DNA of 64,000 nt from contig NZ_FWZX01000001.1 of assembly GCF_900177295.1 (NCBI RefSeq), forward strand, positions 496,001 through 560,000. Direction: 5' to 3'. Positions 24,674 through 32,722 of this stretch are shown here, piece by piece. This DNA is from Tistlia consotensis USBA 355. Lineage in GTDB: Bacteria; Pseudomonadota; Alphaproteobacteria; Kiloniellales; DSM-21159. Within the stretch, counting starts at the first letter, position 1. Each line of letters opens with the position of its first letter. The position numbers and the translations under genes were made by a program. The notes under the pieces were generated by a model. The model did no database searches. It was given only the letters and a program-made list of their open reading frames with translations, and had not been told where the DNA came from.

Positions 24674-25954
24674 ATGCTGCTGCTCGCGATCTTCGTCGCC
24701 CTGGTGGTGATGGTCTGCCTCAACGTGCCGATCGCCATCGCCCTGGCCCTGTCCGGCGTGCTCGGCCTCTACGTCTCCGAGGGGCCGGGCAGCCTGGTCA
24801 ACATCGCCCTCGACATGTACGACGGCGCCAACAAGTTCTCGCTGATCGCCATCCCGATGTTCGTGCTGGCCGGCGCGATCATGAACGCGACCGGCATCAC
24901 GCGCCGCCTGATCGCCTTCGTCGCGGCGATGATCGGCTTCGTGCGCGGCGGCCTGGCCATGGTGACGATCGGCGTCTCGCTGTTCTTCGCAGAGATCTCC
25001 GGCTCGGCGGTCGCCGACGTCGCGGCGATCGGCTCGATCCTGATCCCCGAGATGAAGAAGCGCGGCTACGGCGGCCCGCTCGCGGCCTCGGTGACCTCGT
25101 CGGCGGCCTCGCTCGCGATCATCATCCCGCCCTCGATCCCGATGATCCTCTACGCCGTCTCGGCCGGGACCAGCGTCGAGCAGATCTTCGTCGCCGGCAT
25201 CATCCCCGGCCTGCTCGGCGCCGCCGGCCTGATGGGCGTGGCCTACTGGTTCGCCCGCCGCTACGACCTGCCGGTCGAGTCCGCCTTCCAGTGGTCCCAG
25301 CTGCGCAGCACCTTCGTCTCGGCGCTGCCCGCCTTCGCCCTGCCGATGATCATCCTCGGCGGCATCTTCGGCGGCCTGGTGACCGCGACCGAGGGCGCCG
25401 GCCTGGCCGTGGTCGCGGCCATCGTCGTCGGCCTCTGGTACCGCGAGGTCGACTGGCGCCAGCTCAAGGAGGCGATGCTCGACGGCGGCATCCAGACCGC
25501 GGTCGTCATGCTGCTGGTCGCCGCCTCGGTGCTGATGGGCGGCTTCCTGACCCGCGCCCAGATCCCGCAGCAGATCGCCACCGGGCTGCTCGACATCACC
25601 AGCAACAAGTACCTGATCCTGCTGATCCTGAACGTCTTCTTCCTGGTCATCGGGTTCTTCCTGCACTCGGCGGCGGCGATCATCCTGGTGGTGCCGATCA
25701 TCGTGCCGCTGATCCAGCAGGCCGGCATCGACCCGGTGCACTTCGGCCTGGTCGTGACCCTCAACCTCGCGATCGGCCAGCAGACCCCGCCGGTCGCCAG
25801 CGTGCTGATCACCTCCTGCTCGATCGCCAAGGCGAACATCTGGGAGGTCTCGAAGGTCAACGTCTACTTCGTCGCCGTGCTGCTGGCGGTGCTGCTGATC
25901 TGTACCTACGTGCCGCAGGTGCCGATGATCCTGGTCGACCTGTTCTACCGATGA
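24674..25954 (+). CDS. dctM: TRAP transporter large permease, DctM family
   Basis: A 426-residue permease with about 12 hydrophobic segments. Typical motifs are FSLIAIPMFVLAGAIMNATG near residues 55-74, SLFFAEISGSAVADVAAIGS (about 103-122) and SVTSSAASLAIIIPPSIPMI (about 138-157). The C-terminal half has the second inverted repeat with NLAIGQQTPPVASVL. It forms the transport channel with DctQ and DctP and ends 25 bases before the crotonase gene, so import and breakdown genes are one unit. Confidence 0.95.
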   Translation: MLLLAIFVALVVMVCLNVPIAIALALSGVLGLYVSEGPGSLVNIALDMYDGANKFSLIAIPMFVLAGAIMNATGITRRLIAFVAAMIGFVRGGLAMVTIGVSLFFAEISGSAVADVAAIGSILIPEMKKRGYGGPLAASVTSSAASLAIIIPPSIPMILYAVSAGTSVEQIFVAGIIPGLLGAAGLMGVAYWFARRYDLPVESAFQWSQLRSTFVSALPAFALPMIILGGIFGGLVTATEGAGLAVVAAIVVGLWYREVDWRQLKEAMLDGGIQTAVVMLLVAASVLMGGFLTRAQIPQQIATGLLDITSNKYLILLILNVFFLVIGFFLHSAAAIILVVPIIVPLIQQAGIDPVHFGLVVTLNLAIGQQTPPVASVLITSCSIAKANIWEVSKVNVYFVAVLLAVLLICTYVPQVPMILVDLFYR

Positions 25955-25979
25955 GCTGCTGAAAGGACCCTACTGCGCG

Positions 25980-26789
25980 ATGGCGAGCCCCATGACCCCC
26001 GGCGGCGACGACGAGCTGCTCTACGAGGTGCGCGGCAGCACCGGCTGGATCACCCTGAACCGGCCGCAGGCGCGCAACGCCCTGACCTTCGGCATGTACC
26101 AGAGGCTCGCCGAGATCTGCGGCGGGCTGCCGCCGGCCGGCGAAGGCCCGGTCCGCGCGCTGGTCATCACCGGCGCCGGCGGCAAGGCCTTCGCCGCCGG
26201 CACCGACATGCGCCAGTTCCGCGCCTTCGAGAAGCCGCAGGACGCGCTCGACTACGAGCACAAGATCGATGTGGTGCTCGGCGCCGTCGAGGCCTGCAGG
26301 GTGCCGACCATCGCCGCCCTGCCGGGCGCCTGCACGGGCGGCGGCGCCGGCATCGCCTCGGCCTGCGACCTCAGGATCGCCTCGGCCGACCTGAAGTTCG
26401 GCTTCCCGATCGCGCGCACCCTCGGCAACACCCTGTCGATCACCTCGCTGTCGCGGCTGGCCGCCCTGGTCGGCGCCGGCCGGGCCAAGGAGTGGATCTT
26501 CACCGCCCGGCTGCTCGGCGCCGAGGAGGCCCTGGCCACCGGCCTGATCTCCGAGATCCTGCCGGACCAGGAGGCGCTGGCGGCGCGCGCCGCCGAGCTC
26601 GCCGAGCAGCTCGCCGCCCACGCCCCGATCACCCTCAGGACGACCAAGGAGGCGCTGCGCCGCCTGCGCGTCGAGGGTGCCGGCGCCAAGGACGAGGACC
26701 TGATCGTCGAGGCCTACATGAGCGCCGACTTCAAGGAGGGCATCGAGGCCTTTCTGGGCAAGCGCAAGCCGCAGTGGCGGGGCCGCTGA
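25980..26789 (+). CDS. Crotonase-superfamily protein (enoyl-CoA hydratase/isomerase family), atypical active site
   Basis: A 269-residue crotonase-fold protein. GGKAFAAGTDMRQF (about residues 67-80) and GACTGGGAGIASACDLRIAS (about 117-136) form the CoA/oxyanion regions. The two hydratase glutamates appear to be absent: the GGGCEL-type position reads GGGAGI, and the following QPEI-type segment reads GFPIARTLGN. It is therefore probably not a standard hydratase. It lies between the TRAP permease and a family III CoA-transferase; a role in isomerising or cleaving a CoA thioester of the imported acid is inferred. A second Met (residue 5) is an alternative start. Confidence 0.85.
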   Translation: MASPMTPGGDDELLYEVRGSTGWITLNRPQARNALTFGMYQRLAEICGGLPPAGEGPVRALVITGAGGKAFAAGTDMRQFRAFEKPQDALDYEHKIDVVLGAVEACRVPTIAALPGACTGGGAGIASACDLRIASADLKFGFPIARTLGNTLSITSLSRLAALVGAGRAKEWIFTARLLGAEEALATGLISEILPDQEALAARAAELAEQLAAHAPITLRTTKEALRRLRVEGAGAKDEDLIVEAYMSADFKEGIEAFLGKRKPQWRGR

Positions 26790-26791
26790 CC

Positions 26792-28015
26792 GTGCCGGCC
26801 GCCGCCCGCCCGCGCGGCCCGCTCGCCGGCCTGCGCGTCATCGAGCTCTCGCACATCATGGCCGGGCCGGCCTGCGGCATGATGCTGGCCGACATGGGCG
26901 CCGAGGTCATCAAGGTCGAGAAGCCGGGCGGCGACGACACCCGCCGCTCGCTGCCGCCCGACGTCAACGGCGAGAGCGCCGCCTACATGATGATGAACCG
27001 CAACAAGCGGGGCATCGCGCTGAACCTCAAGGACCCGGCGGCGCTCGAGGTGCTGCACAAGCTGATCCGCGGCGCCGACGTGGTCATCGAGAACTACCGC
27101 CAGGGCACGATGGAGAAGCTGGGCCTCGGCTACGAGACCCTCCGGGCCGAGAACCCGGCGCTGGTCTACTGCTCGCTGTCCGGCTTCGGGCGCAGCGGCC
27201 CCTACGCGGCGCGCGGCGGCTTCGACCTGATCGCCCAGGGCATGTCCGGCCTGATGTCGATCACCGGCGAGGGGCCGGGCCGGCCGCCGGTCAAAGTCGG
27301 CGCGCCGGTCACCGACATCACCGCCGGCATCCTGGCCGCGATGGGCGTGGTCGCGGCCTACGTGCACCGCCTGCAGACCGGCGAGGGCCAGATGGTCGAC
27401 ACCTCGCTGCTCGAGGCCGGCATCATCCACACCTACTGGCAGTCGGCGATCGCCTTCGCGACCGGCGTCAGCCCGGGCCCGATGGGCTCGGCCCATCCGC
27501 TCAACGCGCCCTACCAGGCCTTCCGCACCGCCGACGGCTGGATCAACATCGGCGCCGCCAACCAGACCAACTGGCTGCGCCTGCTGAAGGCGATCGGTGC
27601 CGAGGAGCTGGCCGAGGACCCGCGCTTCCGCGAGAACGCCGGCCGCATGGCGCATCTCGCCGAGCTCGAGGCCGAGCTGACGCCGCACCTCGAGCCGCGC
27701 ACCACCGCCGCCTGGCTCGAGGTCTTCGAGGCCGCCGGCCTGCCCGCCGGCCCGGTCCTGTCGACCCGCGAGATGCACGCCGATCCCCACGTCCGGGCGC
27801 GCGACATGGTCGTGCCGCTGGACCATCCGAAGGCCGGGCGGACCCACGCCATCGGCTTTCCGGTGAAGTTCTCCGAGACGCCGGGCGCCGTCACCCGCCC
27901 GGCGCCGCTGCTCGGCCAGCACACCCGCGAGGTGCTCGCCGAGATCGGCCTGATGGACGACGAGATCGACCGGCTGGTCGCCCAGGGTGCGGCGATCGTC
28001 CCGGAAGGCAGCTGA
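26792..28015 (+). CDS. Family III CoA-transferase (CaiB/BaiF type)
   Basis: A 407-residue enzyme that moves CoA between carboxylic acids. The N-terminal PLAGLRVIELSHIMAGPACG and DMGAEVIKVEKPGGDDTRR are diagnostic. KRGIALNLKDP follows near residues 72-82. In GAPVTDITAGILAAMG the Asp (about 175) aligns with the catalytic Asp of formyl-CoA transferase. The start is a GTG two bases after the crotonase stop. The enzyme probably activates the imported carboxylate using an acyl-CoA donor, replacing an ATP-dependent ligase in this operon. Confidence 0.93.
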   Translation: MPAAARPRGPLAGLRVIELSHIMAGPACGMMLADMGAEVIKVEKPGGDDTRRSLPPDVNGESAAYMMMNRNKRGIALNLKDPAALEVLHKLIRGADVVIENYRQGTMEKLGLGYETLRAENPALVYCSLSGFGRSGPYAARGGFDLIAQGMSGLMSITGEGPGRPPVKVGAPVTDITAGILAAMGVVAAYVHRLQTGEGQMVDTSLLEAGIIHTYWQSAIAFATGVSPGPMGSAHPLNAPYQAFRTADGWINIGAANQTNWLRLLKAIGAEELAEDPRFRENAGRMAHLAELEAELTPHLEPRTTAAWLEVFEAAGLPAGPVLSTREMHADPHVRARDMVVPLDHPKAGRTHAIGFPVKFSETPGAVTRPAPLLGQHTREVLAEIGLMDDEIDRLVAQGAAIVPEGS

Positions 28016-28031
28016 CCGAGGAGCCCTTGCA

Positions 28032-28463
28032 ATGTCCGAGACCCTGACCCTGGAGACCGCCCGCGGCATCGTCGCCGCCTGCTTCCGCAAGGCGGCCGAG
28101 CTGAAGCTGAAGCCGCTGACCGTCGTCGTGCTCGACGCCGCCGGCGCGATCAAGCTGATGGAGCGCGCCGACGGCTCCAGCCTGCTGCGGCCCGAGATCG
28201 CCGTCGGCAAGGCCTACGGCGCCGTCGCCATGGGCCTGGGCAGCCGCGCCCTGTTCAAGCGCGCCCAGGAGCAGCCCTACTTCATCCAGTCGATGAACGC
28301 GCTGGCCGGCGGCTCGCTGGTGCCGGTGCCGGGCGGCGTGCTGATCCGCAAGGACGGCGTCCTCGTCGGCGCCGTCGGCATCACCGGCGACACCTCCGAC
28401 AACGACGAGGCCTGCGCGATCGCGGGCATCGAATCCGCCGGCCTGACCGCCGACGCGGGGTAA
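28032..28463 (+). CDS. GlcG/HbpS-family protein
   Basis: A 143-residue protein of the heme-binding/GlcG (DUF336-type) family. It has LTVVVLDAAGAIKLMERADG (about residues 28-47), AVGKAYGAVAMGLGSRALF and LAGGSLVPVPGGVLIRKDG (about 96-114), ending in the family's VGAVGITGDTSDNDEACAIA. Members include heme-responsive HbpS and proteins encoded in glycolate and propanediol operons; the role here is unknown. The ATG at 28032 is 17 bases after the CoA-transferase stop, making it the last gene of the operon. The inverted repeat starting at 28469 begins six bases after its stop. Confidence 0.85.
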   Translation: MSETLTLETARGIVAACFRKAAELKLKPLTVVVLDAAGAIKLMERADGSSLLRPEIAVGKAYGAVAMGLGSRALFKRAQEQPYFIQSMNALAGGSLVPVPGGVLIRKDGVLVGAVGITGDTSDNDEACAIAGIESAGLTADAG

Positions 28464-28468
28464 CCCCT

Positions 28469-28521
28469 ACCTCTATCCTTCGGGGAGAGGTCGAACCGGC
28501 GGAGCCGGTTCGGGTGAGGGG
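28469..28521. repeat. Left copy of a 53-bp two-hairpin repeat flanking the DUF559 gene
   Basis: It folds into two hairpins. The first is acctct...agaggt with an inner C(TTCG)G tetraloop. The second is cgaaccggc-gga-gccggttcg, a perfect 9-bp stem. Its reverse complement matches the right copy (28893-28945) at 46 of 53 positions. Two stem pairs differ by compensatory changes (A-T to G-C, C-G to T-A), so pairing has been kept. The last codons of the DUF559 gene lie inside this copy. Confidence 0.9.
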
Positions 28522-28871
28522 CCGGCTCCGTCGTCGCCCACGTCCCGCAGCGCCCGGGCAATGGCTTCGAGCACGCCGTCGATGTTCTCCATGACCTCGT
28601 GGTTCCAAAAGCGGATCACGCGGTAGCCCTGCCCCTCCAGCAACCTTGTCCGGCGCTCGTCGGCTTCGGCCTCCGCGACATGCTGCCCACCGTCGAGCTC
28701 GATGATCAGCCGGCCTGACGGACAGACGAAGTCGACGACGAAGGGGCCGATGGTGTGCTGTCGGCGGAACTTGACGCCGTCGATCTGAAATCGGCGCAAT
28801 TGGTACCAGAGGCGCCGTTCCGCAACGGTCGAGTCGCGGGAGAAATCTGTGCGTCTCGGCGAGGTCACCAT
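28473..28871 (-). CDS. DUF559-family endonuclease-like protein inside an inverted-repeat cassette
   Basis: A 132-residue protein of the DUF559 family, whose fold is related to Vsr-like/restriction-type nucleases. Conserved features are STVAERRLWYQLRRFQIDG (about 14-32), VKFRRQHTIGPFVVDFVCP (about 33-51), LIIELDGGQHVAEAEADERR (about 55-74) and GYRVIRFWNHEVMENIDGVL (about 82-101). The Asp and Glu of VDFVCP and IELDGGQH could form a metal site. It is flanked by inverted 53-bp repeats, and its last 15 residues (SPEPAPPVRPLPEG before the stop) are encoded by the left repeat. Codon use looks slightly less GC-rich than its neighbours, suggesting transfer. Confidence 0.88.
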   Translation of the reverse strand: MVTSPRRTDFSRDSTVAERRLWYQLRRFQIDGVKFRRQHTIGPFVVDFVCPSGRLIIELDGGQHVAEAEADERRTRLLEGQGYRVIRFWNHEVMENIDGVLEAIARALRDVGDDGAGPSPEPAPPVRPLPEG

Positions 28872-28892
28872 CTGCCGCTCCGCCTCGGCCCT

Positions 28893-28945
28893 CCCCTCAC
28901 CCGGATCGGCTGCGCCGATCCGACCTCTCCCCGGAGGGTAGAGGT
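28893..28945. repeat. Right copy of the 53-bp two-hairpin repeat, inverted
   Basis: An inverted copy of 28469-28521, starting 22 bases upstream of the DUF559 ATG and ending 12 bases before the rRNA methyltransferase stop (that gene is also on the minus strand). The long stem here is cggatcggc/gccgatccg with a 3-base loop. The short hairpin carries a C(TCCG)G loop where the left copy has C(TTCG)G, and a G-U-type pair in the left copy is a G-C pair here. Together the two copies bracket the DUF559 gene and nothing else. Confidence 0.9.
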
Positions 28946-28956
28946 ATCCAGCCCCC

Positions 28957-30186
28957 CTAATCCAGCGCGTAGAACAGCGCCTTCAGGTAGGCGCTCTCGG
29001 GCAGGGCCGGGTGGACCGGGTGGTCGGGGGCGGCGCCGGCGGTCTTGAGCAGGCGCGCCTCGCGGCCGGCGTCGAACAGGCCGCGCCGGCACTGCTCGGC
29101 GAAGGCCGGCGGGTCGACGTGGTGCGAGCAGGAGCAGAGCGTCAGGTAGCCGCCGGGGACGACCACGCCGGCGGCCAGGCGCGCCAGCTTGCGGTAGGCG
29201 CGCAGCGCCTGCGGCAGGTCCTTCCTGCTCTTGGCGAAGGCCGGCGGGTCGGCGACCACCAGGTCGAAGCGGCGACCGTTGCGCTCCAGGAACTCCAGCG
29301 AGGCGAAGGCGTCGGACTTCTTGAACTCGATGCGGCCCTCGACGCCGTTGAGCTGGGCCGAGCGCTCGGCGAGGCGCAGCGCCGAGGCGGAGCGGTCGAT
29401 CGCCAGCACCTCGGCGGCGCCGGCCCTGGCCGCCTGGACCGCGAAGCCGCCGGCGAAGGCGTAGAGGTCGAGCACCCGGGCGCCCTCACCCATCGCCTTG
29501 AGCGGCGCCGAGGCGAACACCCGGTTGTCGCGCTGGTCGTAGAACCAGCCGGTCTTCTGGCCCTCGCCCAGGTCGGCCAGGAAGCGCGCGCCGCGCTCCT
29601 CGATCTCGACCGGGCCCTCCAGCCTGCCCTTGGCGGTGCGGCTGTAGCTCTCGATGCCCTCGAGCTGGCGTGCCGCGGAGTCGTTGCGCAGCAGGATCAC
29701 CGTCGGCGACACGACCTCGTCGAGCGCCTCGAGCAGCAGGTCGAGGTGCGCCTCGATGCCGGCGACGTTGACCTGCAGCACCAGGTGGTCGCCGAAGCGG
29801 TCGATCACCGTGCCCGGCAGGCCGTCGGCCTCGGCATGGACCAGCCGGTAGAAGGGCACGCCGACCAGGCCCTCGCGGATCGCCAGCGCGCGCCGCAGCA
29901 CCTGGCGGAACCAGCCGCCGTCGAGCAGCAGGTTCGGGTCGCGCGACAGGCGCCGCGCCGCGATCAGCGGGTGGCGGTTGTAGAGGAAGGCGCCGAGCGG
30001 CTCGCCGGAGGCGGTCTCGAAGCGCGCCACGGTGCCGGGCGGCAGGCTGCGCGCCTCGCCCTCCATGACGATCTCGTTCGAGAAGATCCAGGGGTGGCCG
30101 CCGCGCACGCGCTTGTCGGCCTTCGGCTTGAGCCGCAGGGTCGGGCGCTCGGCCAGGGACAGGTCGCCGGTCTTGGGGGAAGTCAT
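28957..30186 (-). CDS. rlmI: RlmI-like 23S rRNA (cytosine-C5) methyltransferase
   Basis: A 409-residue class I methyltransferase with an N-terminal PUA domain (about residues 17-90, LKPKADKRVRGGHPWIFSNE). A middle domain has RLVHAEADGLPGTVIDRFGD, then GQKTGWFYDQRDNR (about 213-226). The SAM-binding motif is LDLYAFAGGFAVQAARAG, motif IV is VVADPPAFAKSRKDL, and TLCSCSHHV holds the catalytic-type Cys. This order is typical of RlmI, which makes m5C1962 in E. coli 23S rRNA; the exact site here is inferred. It ends just beyond the right DUF559 repeat. Confidence 0.9.
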   Translation of the reverse strand: MTSPKTGDLSLAERPTLRLKPKADKRVRGGHPWIFSNEIVMEGEARSLPPGTVARFETASGEPLGAFLYNRHPLIAARRLSRDPNLLLDGGWFRQVLRRALAIREGLVGVPFYRLVHAEADGLPGTVIDRFGDHLVLQVNVAGIEAHLDLLLEALDEVVSPTVILLRNDSAARQLEGIESYSRTAKGRLEGPVEIEERGARFLADLGEGQKTGWFYDQRDNRVFASAPLKAMGEGARVLDLYAFAGGFAVQAARAGAAEVLAIDRSASALRLAERSAQLNGVEGRIEFKKSDAFASLEFLERNGRRFDLVVADPPAFAKSRKDLPQALRAYRKLARLAAGVVVPGGYLTLCSCSHHVDPPAFAEQCRRGLFDAGREARLLKTAGAAPDHPVHPALPESAYLKALFYALD

Positions 30187-30264
30187 CGGGCGCGGAGCAT
30201 AGTCGCTGGCACGGCGGTGTCTACGGGGTTGTGACCGGGCGCTCCGCGCCCGGGCCGGCCAGGC

Positions 30265-31458
30265 TCAGCTGCTCGCCAGCTTCCGCACGATCAGGCGGTG
30301 GGCCAGGACGGCGACGAGGCCGCCGAAGGCGATCGCCGCCATCATCATGCCGGGACCGCCGTTCTGCAGCTGGCCGACGACGGCGCCGAGCAGGGCCGCC
30401 CCGGCCATCTGCAGGAAGCCCATCAGCGCCGAGGCTGCGCCGGCCATGCGCGGGAAGGGATTGATCGCGCCGGCCGTGGCGTTGGGCAGGGCGAAGCCGC
30501 TGCCGAAGAAGAAGACTGCCGCAGGCGCGACCACGCTGGCGATCGAGAAGACGCCGGCCAGCGCCAGCCCCAGGCCGGCCAGGCCGCCGACCAGCTGGAA
30601 GGCGTTGCCGAGGGCGATCGTCCGGTCGATGCCGAGGCGCGTCGTCGCCCGGCCGCCGCCGAAGCTGCCCGACATGTAGCCGAGCACCGCGGCCGAGAAG
30701 CAGAAGCCGTACTGGTCGGGCCTGAGGCCGAGGCCGTCGATCAGCGCGAAGGAGGAGCCGGAGATGTAGGCGAAGATGCCGGCATAGCTGCCGGTGACGA
30801 CCAGCACGTAGCCGCGGAAGCGCGTGTCGGCGACCAGGCTGCGGTAGTTCGACAGGATCCGGACCGGGTGGATCGCCCCCGGATCGGGCGAGAGATGGGT
30901 CTCCGGCAGCACGAAGAGCACGCCGGCGAAGGCGACCGAGCCGAACACCAGCAGCGCCGCGAAGGCGGCCTGCCAGCCGAAGGTCGTGGTCAGCCAGCCG
31001 CCGAGGATCGGCCCGATCGCCGGCGCCACCGCCATGGCCATGGCGAGGAACGACATGATGCGCGCCGCCTCGTGCGGCTGGTAGACGTCGCGCACGATGG
31101 CGCGCCCGATCACTGCGCCGGCGCAGGCGCCGAGCGCCTGCAGGAAGCGCGCGGCGATCAGCGCCTCCATCGAGGGCGCCAGCGCACAGGCGGCGCTGGC
31201 CGCGAGGTAGACCGTGAGCGCGCCGAACAGCACCGGCCGGCGGCCGAAGCGGTCGCTGAGCGGCCCGTGCGCCAGCATCGCGACGGCGAAGCCGAGCAGG
31301 AAGACCGAGAGGGTCAGCTGCGCCGCGCCGGAATCGGCCCCGAAGGCGCGCGCGATCGAGGGCAGCGCCGGCAGGTAGAGATCGGTCGAGGCCGGACCGA
31401 AGGCGACCAGCAGGATCAGCAGGGTCGTGACGGGGCGGGAGCGTGGAGCGAAGGCCAT
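30265..31458 (-). CDS. MFS multidrug exporter, Bcr/CflA type
   Basis: A 397-residue, 12-helix major facilitator. Diagnostic stretches are FGPASTDLYLPALPSIARAF (about residues 19-38, the DHA1 Bcr/CflA start), HGPLSDRFGRRPVLFGALTV (loop 2-3 motif) and RFLQALGACAGAVIGRAIVR in helix 4-5. Proton-driven efflux of small drugs or metabolites is the family role; the substrate is unknown. The ATG at 31458 puts the first helix at the N-terminus; an open extension to 31701 lacks protein-like character and overlaps the divergent gene at 31586. An 8-bp GC hairpin (30236-30254) follows the stop but has no T-run. Confidence 0.92.
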   Translation of the reverse strand: MAFAPRSRPVTTLLILLVAFGPASTDLYLPALPSIARAFGADSGAAQLTLSVFLLGFAVAMLAHGPLSDRFGRRPVLFGALTVYLAASAACALAPSMEALIAARFLQALGACAGAVIGRAIVRDVYQPHEAARIMSFLAMAMAVAPAIGPILGGWLTTTFGWQAAFAALLVFGSVAFAGVLFVLPETHLSPDPGAIHPVRILSNYRSLVADTRFRGYVLVVTGSYAGIFAYISGSSFALIDGLGLRPDQYGFCFSAAVLGYMSGSFGGGRATTRLGIDRTIALGNAFQLVGGLAGLGLALAGVFSIASVVAPAAVFFFGSGFALPNATAGAINPFPRMAGAASALMGFLQMAGAALLGAVVGQLQNGGPGMMMAAIAFGGLVAVLAHRLIVRKLASS

Positions 31459-31585
31459 GGTGCGGCGCTTATAGTCGATCGCCCGCCGCGCCGGCAGCCC
31501 GTCCGGCGCAGGGCAGCCGTTCCGGCCCGGAACGGGCGGCGCCGCGGGCTGGCGGAGCGCCCCGCCCGTCCCCATACCTAACAGC

Positions 31586-32656
31586 ATGAGCGACACCGCC
31601 GAGCCCCGCGAGCCGGGCGCCGACGCCGATTTCTCGGCCCTGCCGCCCGCCAACCTGCCGGTCGATCCCTCGCTGGCGCGGCGCGCCGTGCGCCGCGGCA
31701 TCGCGCGCTACTGTGCCGAGCGGCGCCAGCGCATCGACCCCTTCGTGCGCCGCACCTTCGGCCTCAGGGGCGCCCTCGGCCTGCACCGCCACGCGGTCGG
31801 CTGGGACCTGCTGCGGGCGCCGGCCAACCTGCTGCTCGCCGTGCCGGTGCTGGCCGCGCGCGGCGGCGCCAGGGTCGCCCGGCGGCGCGGCCTGGAGGGC
31901 CTCGCCGGGCGCCTGGAACGGCACCCCAGCTTCCTGCGCACCGCCGTCGCCCGCGAGCTGGAGTGGCGCCTGTTCGCGGATTTCCTGGAGCTGCCCTATG
32001 CCCAGCACGATCCCGCGCAGGGGCCGGACGGCGGCCCCGGGGAAGGCCGGCGCAGCGACCGGGACGCCCTGGCGCTCGCGATCCTGGCCGATCCGGACCT
32101 CGCCGCCGCGCTCGACGCCCTCCTGAAGGCGATCGGCCGCAAGGCCGACGATCCCGAGTTCCGCGCCTGGCTGACCGAGTCGCTGCGCACCTACGTCGAC
32201 AGCCGGGCCGCCGCGGCCGAGCTGACCAACGCCCTGCTTTCCGCCGGCGTCGGCGCGCTGGTCGCCAAGCAGTGGACGCCCGGCGCCCTGACCCTCGGCC
32301 CGGTGCTGGCCAACCTGGTGGCGCAGCAGATGGCGATCGCCAGCTTCCCGCTCGGCGCCTGGGCCGGCGGCCTGTGGTACGGCCTGTTCCCGGCGGCGGC
32401 CCCGGCCGTCGCGACCGCCTCGGCGGTCGGCGGCGTGCTGGTGCTGGGCGCCGCCGCGACCGCCTTCTCCGGCCTCGTCGCCGACCCGCTGCAGGCGCGC
32501 CTCGGCCTGCACCAGCGCCGCCTCAGGCGCTTCGTCGACGCCCTCGAGCAGCGCCTCGCCGAGGAGGAGGGCCGCTTCGCCCTGCGCGACCACTACCTCG
32601 CCCGCCTGTTCGACCTGATCGACCTGATCGGCGCCGCCGCGCGCTTCGCGCGGTAG
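31586..32656 (+). CDS. Uncharacterised membrane-associated protein
   Basis: A 356-residue protein I cannot assign to a family. The N-terminal third is basic and helical (VRRGIARYCAERRQRIDPFV), a central Gly/Pro/Asp-rich linker spans about residues 145-160, and two or three hydrophobic segments lie in the second half (about 212-300, GALTLGPVLANLVAQQMAIA and ATASAVGGVLVLGAAATAFS). The C-terminus is a charged helical region (LEQRLAEEEGRFALRDHYLA). It starts near the divergent MFS gene and ends 66 bases before the ABC exporter ATPase. Clean GC-rich codon use and length support it as real. DUF6635 came to mind as a possible match but cannot be confirmed here. Confidence 0.75.
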   Translation: MSDTAEPREPGADADFSALPPANLPVDPSLARRAVRRGIARYCAERRQRIDPFVRRTFGLRGALGLHRHAVGWDLLRAPANLLLAVPVLAARGGARVARRRGLEGLAGRLERHPSFLRTAVARELEWRLFADFLELPYAQHDPAQGPDGGPGEGRRSDRDALALAILADPDLAAALDALLKAIGRKADDPEFRAWLTESLRTYVDSRAAAAELTNALLSAGVGALVAKQWTPGALTLGPVLANLVAQQMAIASFPLGAWAGGLWYGLFPAAAPAVATASAVGGVLVLGAAATAFSGLVADPLQARLGLHQRRLRRFVDALEQRLAEEEGRFALRDHYLARLFDLIDLIGAAARFAR

Positions 32657-32722
32657 GGCGCAATGCAGGCCCGACCGGCGCGCCTCTGGCCGCGCCGCGG
32701 CCGGCACGCTATATGCGGACGG

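Noticed and set aside
21728-25741. Minus-strand open frame of 1337 codons
   Set aside because: It is antisense to the aminotransferase and TRAP genes. Its translation is His/Asp/Arg-rich without domains, while the plus-strand genes have intact family motifs.
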